Positions 5,248 through 9,394 of a stretch of DNA of 9,394 bases are shown in pieces. Under the pieces are notes generated by a model. It did no database searches. It had not been told where the DNA came from and was given only the letters and a program-made list of their open reading frames with translations. Position 1 is the stretch's first letter. Every line of letters begins with the position of its first letter. The position numbers and the translations under genes are program-made. Source of the DNA: Syntrophomonas sp. UBA1376 (lineage in GTDB: Bacteria > Bacillota > Syntrophomonadia > Syntrophomonadales > Syntrophomonadaceae); NCBI GenBank assembly GCA_002305535.1, contig DBRE01000107.1, positions 19,161 to 28,554 on the forward strand, in the 5' to 3' direction.

Positions 5248-5286
5248 CAGGGGACGGTCCTTGGCGAAACCGAGAACCGTCCCCTG
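5248..5286. repeat. Palindrome CAGGGGACGGT / ACCGTCCCCTG (element C)
   Basis: A perfect 11-base inverted repeat, CAGGGGACGGT (5248-5258) and ACCGTCCCCTG (5276-5286), encloses a secondary stem CTTGG (5260-5264) with CCGAG (5270-5274, one G-T pair) and loop CGAAA, so the whole unit folds as one long hairpin. The GGGGACGG word is familiar from Clostridia intergenic repeats that accompany REP-associated (Y1) transposases; that link is recalled, and no transposase is present here. Confidence 0.65.
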
Positions 5287-5305
5287 TTTCGCTGTGCTTG
5301 CGCCC

Positions 5306-5330
5306 AAAAAGAGCGGCGCGGGGCCGCTCT
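5306..5330 (-). terminator. Intrinsic terminator of spoVT
   Basis: AGAGCGGC (5310-5317) pairs perfectly with GCCGCTCT (5323-5330) around a 5-base loop. On the minus strand the stem ends in a run of five T (5306-5310). It lies about 85 bases past the spoVT stop and isolates spoVT from the flippase gene. Confidence 0.82.
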
Positions 5331-5414
5331 AATATGCAAGGTAGGTTCTGCCTTTATTGACTCCACTGGCGTCTGCCAGAGTAGCGAGTGTTCTGACTGC
5401 ATCTATACGAACAG

Positions 5415-5978
5415 CTATTGTTCCATTTGCTTGGCTAGGAAGCCGGCAGCGGTTTCGGCCAGCTTGACTTCCATGTCGCCTAGGGTCACATTAGCTTCCT
5501 TGGTTACGATTATCACAGCGCCGATAGGGTCTCCCTGGGTGATAATGGGAGCTATTACCTGGGCTTTGATGGTGTACTCCCGGTCGTCGTTTTGAATCAC
5601 ATGCTGATTCTCATCATCAGGAGCTTCCAGATTATTCATTATTAGGGTGGTACGTTCTTCCAGGGCCCTTTCCACAGCTTTGCCTATGGATTTGCTGAGG
5701 AATTCTCTTTTGTTGGCGCCGGCAACAGCGATGATAACATCTCGATCCGCTATCATCGAAATATGACCGATGGTCTCATTGAGCGAGTCCGCATATTCTT
5801 TAGCGAAATCTCCCAGTTCACCAATGGGAGAATATTTCTTTAAGATAACTTCTCCTTCACGATCAACAAAAATTTCCAGAGGGTCACCCTCGCGAATGCG
5901 TAGCGTTCTACGAATCTCCTTAGGAATCACAACCCTGCCCAGGTCGTCAATCCGGCGAACTATACCTGTTGCTTTCAA
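5415..5978 (-). CDS. spoVT: Stage V sporulation transcription factor SpoVT
   Basis: A 187-residue AbrB-family regulator (B. subtilis SpoVT is 178). Residues 1-47 form the swapped-hairpin DNA-binding domain (MKATGIVRRIDDLGRVVIPK, then EIRRTLRIREGDPLEIFVD). Residues about 55-180 are the GAF-like domain (ISMIADRDVIIAVAG, NDDREYTIKAQVIAPI, DPIGAVIIVTK). SpoVT tunes forespore sigma-G genes, including germination receptor genes, and represses itself in B. subtilis. The start is TTG (5976-5978), fixed by the invariant family N-terminus; AAAGGAGGG (5989-5997) lies 10 bases upstream. An ATG-TAA pair sits between them. A good sigma-G-like promoter precedes it. The divergent neighbour is a ger operon, a plausible target. 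Confidence 0.95.
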   Translation of the reverse strand: MKATGIVRRIDDLGRVVIPKEIRRTLRIREGDPLEIFVDREGEVILKKYSPIGELGDFAKEYADSLNETIGHISMIADRDVIIAVAGANKREFLSKSIGKAVERALEERTTLIMNNLEAPDDENQHVIQNDDREYTIKAQVIAPIITQGDPIGAVIIVTKEANVTLGDMEVKLAETAAGFLAKQMEQ

Positions 5979-5979
5979 T

Positions 5980-5997
5980 TTACATTATCCCTCCTTT
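5980..5997 (-). promoter_or_regulatory. spoVT ribosome-binding site with an ATG-TAA start-stop before the TTG start
   Basis: On the minus strand AAAGGAGGG (5989-5997) is followed after 3 bases by ATG (5983-5985), immediately TAA (5980-5982), one base, then the spoVT TTG (5976-5978). The start-stop pair could compete for initiating ribosomes or feed reinitiation at the TTG. Confidence 0.5.
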
Positions 5998-6025
5998 TTT
6001 GAAGAACTTGAAAACCTTTCAGTGA

Positions 6026-6056
6026 TAGTATATAACTCAAAATCCCCTTTTATTCA
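6026..6056 (-). promoter_or_regulatory. Sigma-G-type promoter for spoVT
   Basis: On the minus strand -35 TGAATA (6051-6056) and -10 TATACTA (6026-6032) are 18 bases apart. The sigma-G consensus is TGAATA with CATACTA at 17-18 bases, so only one base differs. B. subtilis spoVT is sigma-G dependent, which agrees. Transcription would start near 6019, leaving about 40 bases to the TTG. Confidence 0.68.
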
Positions 6057-6275
6057 CTTTTTACCATGGGCAACCCATAAAATAATTTCTTTCCTTATTG
6101 GCGGGATATCAATTGGTTTGTCCCCTTAGGAAAACTGCATCCCTCGTCCAGGTTGGCTGACAAAATGTGCAATTCTTTTAAGGGCCAAAACCAGAAAACC
6201 GTTACTCCAGTAATAGTTTTCCTATTAATGGCCAGACTAATCTGGAAAACAAATGTAAGAATTGTGGAGGCTTTG
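6057..6275. promoter_or_regulatory. Divergent control region between spoVT and the ger operon
   Basis: This segment holds several exact inverted repeats: ATGGG-CAA-CCCAT (6066-6078), 9 bases upstream of the spoVT -35; TAATAG-TTTTC-CTATTA (6211-6227); and CCAGA-CTAA-TCTGG (6232-6245). They could be operators or leader structures. I could not find a convincing sigma-A or sigma-G promoter on the plus strand for the ger operon. The ger ribosome-binding site GGAGG (6266-6270) ends the region. Confidence 0.4.
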
Positions 6276-7391
6276 ATGCAACGTATTAGTTCCTTTCAGA
6301 TTTGGGCCACCTTGATCGTAATGACTATTCCCATTGCTTTTTTGGAAGTACCCAAGCGGCAGTTAGAGGCTCTCGGCAATAATGCCTGGATAGCGGTGCT
6401 TTTAGCGCTACCCTTTGGTCTGTTGATATATGCCATGTACATGTTTATCATCCATCGCAGTCAGACTCCCTTTCCGGCTATGCTAGAAGAGCATTTCGGC
6501 TCAGTAGCGGGGCGGTTGCTGCAGATCTTTTACTTTGTAATGGAATTGGGTATTGCGGCTTTTGGTATCCGTCTCTTTGTGGAATTTGTGGAAACCAATG
6601 TTCTGCCAGGAACACCCATTAGCGTATATATAGTGATTTTGCTGGTGGTGTGCTTTTCCGCCTTAAAATCCGGCGTACAAACCTTTGTGAGAACCTTTGA
6701 AATAATAGCAGTATTAGGTTTGCCTTTGACCCTGCTTATTCTGGCCTTGGGATGTATTCAGCCATTAAACCCGGAAAACCTGCTTCCCATAAGCAATATA
6801 GACCTAAAGGAGCTGGGTATTGCTACCGCCTCTACTTCCATAATCCTTTCCCGGGGTTTTATTATTCTGGTACTGGGGAAACTGGCAAATGATTGGCAGG
6901 GGATGCGCCGGGCTGTAATAGGAGCTTTGCTGACTTATGTGTTTCTGCTCACCTTAACTGTGATGCTCTCCATCCTCATTTTTGGCGCTTCCACTGCTCA
7001 AATCTTGTCTTTCCCCACCTTTACAATAATACGGAATATTGACATCGCTCAGTTTATCCAAAACATCGATATCATATTTATAGGCGTCTGGATCTTAGGA
7101 ATGTTCGCTACTACCACCGGTACCTGGTTTATTAGTTTGCTAAGTCTGCAGCAGGCTCTGCGCCTGAGTAGCTACCGTTTTCTAACCGCGCCGACGGCGT
7201 TAATATTAGGAGTCTTCGCCATAGCCATGGCAGAAAATATTCTGGAAGTACACATCTTATCCAATATAATAATCCCCTTTCTTTATGGAGTAGTTCTATT
7301 CTTTATCCCATTTCTAATGTTCTTACGAATACTATTTGCATCAACCAGCAATCAGTCTGCGAAATCTATACCCGTGCAAAATATGGATTAA
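6276..7391 (+). CDS. gerAB: Spore germination receptor subunit B (GerAB/YndE family)
   Basis: A 371-residue inner-membrane protein of the APC-superfamily GerAB family, the transmembrane subunit thought to bind germinant in nutrient receptors. It begins MQRISSFQIWATLIVMTIPI and has about ten hydrophobic segments. The conserved FPTFTIIRNIDIAQF (246-260) followed by DIIFIGVWILGMF (265-277) is the family signature. The frame is open back to a TTG at 6153, but those 41 residues lack family similarity, while GGAGG (6266-6270) lies 5 bases before this ATG and the resulting length matches relatives. It is first in a B-A-C operon; B. subtilis gerA is ordered A-B-C. Ligand cannot be read from sequence. 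Confidence 0.93.
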   Translation: MQRISSFQIWATLIVMTIPIAFLEVPKRQLEALGNNAWIAVLLALPFGLLIYAMYMFIIHRSQTPFPAMLEEHFGSVAGRLLQIFYFVMELGIAAFGIRLFVEFVETNVLPGTPISVYIVILLVVCFSALKSGVQTFVRTFEIIAVLGLPLTLLILALGCIQPLNPENLLPISNIDLKELGIATASTSIILSRGFIILVLGKLANDWQGMRRAVIGALLTYVFLLTLTVMLSILIFGASTAQILSFPTFTIIRNIDIAQFIQNIDIIFIGVWILGMFATTTGTWFISLLSLQQALRLSSYRFLTAPTALILGVFAIAMAENILEVHILSNIIIPFLYGVVLFFIPFLMFLRILFASTSNQSAKSIPVQNMD

Positions 7392-7463
7392 CAGCCAGAA
7401 CCTGCATAAGGCAGGCTGCCCCAGAGCAAACTAAAGTGAAAATACTGCTGTAAGGAGATCTTC
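7392..7463 (+). other. Intercistronic spacer with small hairpin
   Basis: The 72 bases between gerAB and gerAA contain CCTGC (7401-7405) pairing with GCAGG (7411-7415), and an alternative CAGCC/GGCTG pairing (7392-7396, 7414-7418). No T-run follows, so it is not a terminator. It may affect message stability. Confidence 0.35.
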
Positions 7464-9023
7464 ATGCGCTATCTGAGTGGCAAGTCCGCCTCGGACAATG
7501 CTTCTGATCCCCATAAATTGATAGATCAAGATATCACCGGTATCTTGACAACTGATCAAGCTAATCTGGAGACTATCCTGCAGAATTGCTCCGATATCGT
7601 CATAAAACCTTTTCAGTTCGGCAGCAATCCACCTATAAATGGCATGCTACTCTACTTCGATGGTCTGGTGGATCGGCAGGAAGTAGAGATCAATTTGTTA
7701 AAACCCCTTATGCTGGAGATGGATATGTTGTGCAGTCAGAATGGCGGCCTGCACGATGATGTGCTGAAAAATGTACGCTATCGCATACTGACTATGGCCG
7801 ACCTGAAAACGGTAAAAGACTACAACAGCATCTGCCATCATATCAGTTCGGGAGATACCGTCTTTCTTATCGATGGCATAAAAGAGGCCCTGGTTGCCGG
7901 AACCCGTTCCTGGCAAAGCCGAGGAGTAGAAAGGCCCGAGAATGAAGTAGTGGTATTCGGCCCCAAAGAAGCCTTTACAGAGACCCTGCGCTTTAACACA
8001 GCCATGATTCGCCGACGCGTTAAGTCAGTCAACCTGAAGATGGAAAGTTATGTTATCGGCAGAGTCACCAAGACGGATGTAGTCTTATGTTATGTAAGCG
8101 GCATAACCCCACCTAACCTGGTAAATGAGGTGCGCTCTCGCTTAAGCTCTATCGATACTGATGCGGTGCTGGATAGTGAGTACCTAAATTCGTTTATTGC
8201 CGATACTCGAGTTACGATCTTTACCCAGGTAGAAAATACTGAAAAACCGGATCGGGTATGCGGCCATCTGTTAGAAGGGCGGATGGCCATATTGGTAGAT
8301 GGCTCACCTACGGCTATGATATTGCCCATATCTTTTCCTCAGTTTTGGATAGCTTCCGAAGATTATTATACGCCTTTTATTCCGGCATCTCTTTATCGGA
8401 TGGGACGTTTCATCGCCTTTCTGATGGCCTTGCTGCTGCCTTCCATATATGTAGCGGTTACTACCTATCACCAGGAAATGATCCCTACCGCCCTTTATCT
8501 TACTATTGCCGCTACTCGTCAGGGAGTGCCCTTTCCCATATTTGTGGAAGCTTTTCTGATGGAAGCTACCTTCGAACTCCTGCGGGAGGCGGGACTGCGT
8601 CTGCCCCGGGCAGTGGGCCCTGCTGTCAGTATCGTAGGCGCACTTATCATTGGTGATGCGGCTGTTCAAGCCGGACTGGTATCTACACCCATGGTGGTCA
8701 TTGTAGCCTTCACCGGTATCGCTTCTTTCGTAGCTCCTAATTATAATGCTGCCTTAATTATTCGTATTGCCCGTTTTGTTTTCTTGATTGCGGCTGCCGC
8801 TCTGGGATTTATGGGTATAATGATCGTCCTTATTCTCATGCTGATCAGAATGGCTTCTCTGTCCTCACTGGGTTTGCCCTATCTATCTCCTCTGGCCCCC
8901 TTTAACTGGGCTCAGCTTAGTGACATTATTGTGCGCAGGCCCTGGTATTTGGCCAACCAGCGTCCCTATATGGAAGGCATGGAGAATCAGGCCCGCCAGG
9001 GATCAAAGGAGGGACAGGAGTGA
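7464..9023 (+). CDS. gerAA: Spore germination receptor subunit A (GerAA family)
   Basis: A 519-residue GerA-family protein, the large subunit of a nutrient germinant receptor in the spore inner membrane. A soluble N-terminal region (about 20-300) carries ENEVVVFGPKEAFTETLRFN (160-179) and LLEGRMAILVDGSP (269-282). The membrane part includes FIAFLMALLLPSIYVAVTTY (318-335), PTALYLTIAATRQGVPFP (341-358), EAFLMEATFELLREAGLRLP (362-381) and AVGPAVSIVGALIIGDAAVQAG (383-404), all family hallmarks, then two or three more helices and a short charged tail. AAGGAG lies 7 bases before the ATG. Its stop overlaps the gerC start by 4 bases, indicating coupled translation. Length is normal and the frame intact. 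Confidence 0.95.
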   Translation: MRYLSGKSASDNASDPHKLIDQDITGILTTDQANLETILQNCSDIVIKPFQFGSNPPINGMLLYFDGLVDRQEVEINLLKPLMLEMDMLCSQNGGLHDDVLKNVRYRILTMADLKTVKDYNSICHHISSGDTVFLIDGIKEALVAGTRSWQSRGVERPENEVVVFGPKEAFTETLRFNTAMIRRRVKSVNLKMESYVIGRVTKTDVVLCYVSGITPPNLVNEVRSRLSSIDTDAVLDSEYLNSFIADTRVTIFTQVENTEKPDRVCGHLLEGRMAILVDGSPTAMILPISFPQFWIASEDYYTPFIPASLYRMGRFIAFLMALLLPSIYVAVTTYHQEMIPTALYLTIAATRQGVPFPIFVEAFLMEATFELLREAGLRLPRAVGPAVSIVGALIIGDAAVQAGLVSTPMVVIVAFTGIASFVAPNYNAALIIRIARFVFLIAAAALGFMGIMIVLILMLIRMASLSSLGLPYLSPLAPFNWAQLSDIIVRRPWYLANQRPYMEGMENQARQGSKEGQE

Positions 9024-9394
9024 AGCGTGGGCTGTTTATTCAGCTTCTTTTGATCGCGCTTATCCTGTCTGTCTGTCTTTGCGGATGTCAGGGGGTAGAA
9101 GTGGAACAAACCGCTATTGCCACGGGCGTAGCTGCTGATTGGGACGATGGAGATTATATTGTATCAGTGCAGTTGGCTAAAGTGGCCACCGCAGAACAGG
9201 CCGCATCTCAGGAAGGTCCCCAATTTATCGTCCTCAATGAGCGTGGTCAAACCTTGACCGAAGCCGCCCGGCGTATGAACCTGACCCTGCCCCGTCTGCC
9301 CCGATGGTTTCATGCCAACACTCTGCTGCTAGGCGAAAACCTGGCCCAGCAGGGTTTAAGCGATATTATCGATTTCCTCTCCCGCAATCCTAAT
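9020..9394 (+). CDS. gerAC: Spore germination lipoprotein, Ger(x)C family (partial, C-terminus outside window)
   Basis: GTG at 9020-9022 overlaps the gerAA stop as GTGA and has GGAGG 7 bases upstream. The 125 residues present begin MKRGLFIQLLLIALILSVCL with a lipobox LCGC whose Cys23 would be lipid-modified. After it come VEQTAIATGVAADW (a Ger(x)C N-terminal feature), DYIVSVQLAKV, the conserved GQTLTEAARRMNLTLPR segment, and WFHANTLLLGENLAQQGLSDIIDFLSRNP, typical of the first GerC domain. GerC is the lipoprotein subunit of the receptor. The family is usually about 370-400 residues, so roughly two thirds is beyond the right edge. Confidence 0.93.
   Translation, partial: MKRGLFIQLLLIALILSVCLCGCQGVEVEQTAIATGVAADWDDGDYIVSVQLAKVATAEQAASQEGPQFIVLNERGQTLTEAARRMNLTLPRLPRWFHANTLLLGENLAQQGLSDIIDFLSRNPN

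Larger units (their letters stand above)
5002..5414. other. Gene-free stretch made of palindromic repeats and the spoVT 3' region
   Basis: There is no credible gene between the flippase promoter and the spoVT stop. From left to right: unremarkable sequence to about 5080, hairpin repeat A (5084-5110), large imperfect palindrome B (5129-5219), palindrome C (5248-5286), the spoVT terminator (5306-5330), and the spoVT 3' untranslated part to 5414, which includes a short CTGGC/GCCAG hairpin near 5367-5380. A plus-strand open frame across it is an artefact of the repeats. Confidence 0.75.

Noticed and set aside
5084..5286. CRISPR-like array
   Set aside because: The repeats are three different palindromes with no constant direct repeat or regular spacer length.
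4842..5360. Plus-strand open frame of 172 codons over the flippase 5' end and the repeat block
   Set aside because: It runs antisense through a certain gene and then through palindromic repeats and a terminator, with no ribosome-binding site or recognisable domain.
6153..6275. 41-residue N-terminal extension of the ger subunit B from a TTG start
   Set aside because: No ribosome-binding site, no resemblance to the family N-terminus, and a good site precedes the internal ATG at 6276.
7392..7463. Terminator or attenuator between gerAB and gerAA
   Set aside because: The hairpin is short and no T-run follows; gerAA has its own good ribosome-binding site and is expected to be co-transcribed.
8304..8669. 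Minus-strand open frame inside gerAA
   Set aside because: Shadow of the strongly supported GerAA coding sequence; composition without domain features and no initiation signal.

Overview
The window is a chromosomal segment of an endospore-forming Firmicute, most likely an anaerobic Clostridia lineage (Syntrophomonas/Desulfotomaculum-like; this placement is inference from gene content and order, not a search). The minus-strand block, read right to left, is spoVT - yabM/spoVB-type flippase - mazG - hup (HU) - rqcP (yabO) - yabP - yabQ - small HTH gene - divIC - yabR-like S1 protein. This is the Bacillus subtilis spoVT-yabM-yabN-yabO-yabP-yabQ-divIC-yabR order with two additions: hup between mazG and rqcP, and a 77-residue HTH gene between yabQ and divIC. 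A plus-strand germinant-receptor operon (B-A-C order) is transcribed divergently from spoVT and runs off the right edge.

Layout: 1-253 S1 protein (partial) with its own strong sigma-A-type promoter; 349-859 divIC overlapping the HTH gene; 860-969 a cluster of three DnaA-box-like 9-mers just upstream of the HTH gene; 970-1704 the yabP-yabQ spore cortex pair; 1804-1839 an intrinsic terminator ending the rqcP transcript; 1851-2367 rqcP and hup behind a clear promoter; 2486-3250 mazG; 3251-3406 a palindrome-rich spacer; 3407-4963 the flippase; 4964-5414 a gene-free stretch holding three dispersed-repeat-type palindromes plus the spoVT terminator; 5415-5978 spoVT with a good sigma-G-like promoter; 6276-9394 the ger operon.

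The genes serve sporulation and germination (spoVT, flippase, yabP, yabQ, ger), division (divIC), and housekeeping (HU, RqcP ribosome-associated quality control, MazG NTP clean-up). Non-ATG starts are common: hup and spoVT start at TTG, yabP and gerC at GTG, and ribosome-binding-site spacing suggests TTG for yabQ and divIC too. No mobile-element genes, CRISPR, tRNA or rRNA were seen. No clearly new system is evident. The most worthwhile items are the DnaA-box cluster in front of the HTH gene, the block of nested palindromes, and the sigma-G-like spoVT promoter with an ATG-TAA start-stop in its leader.
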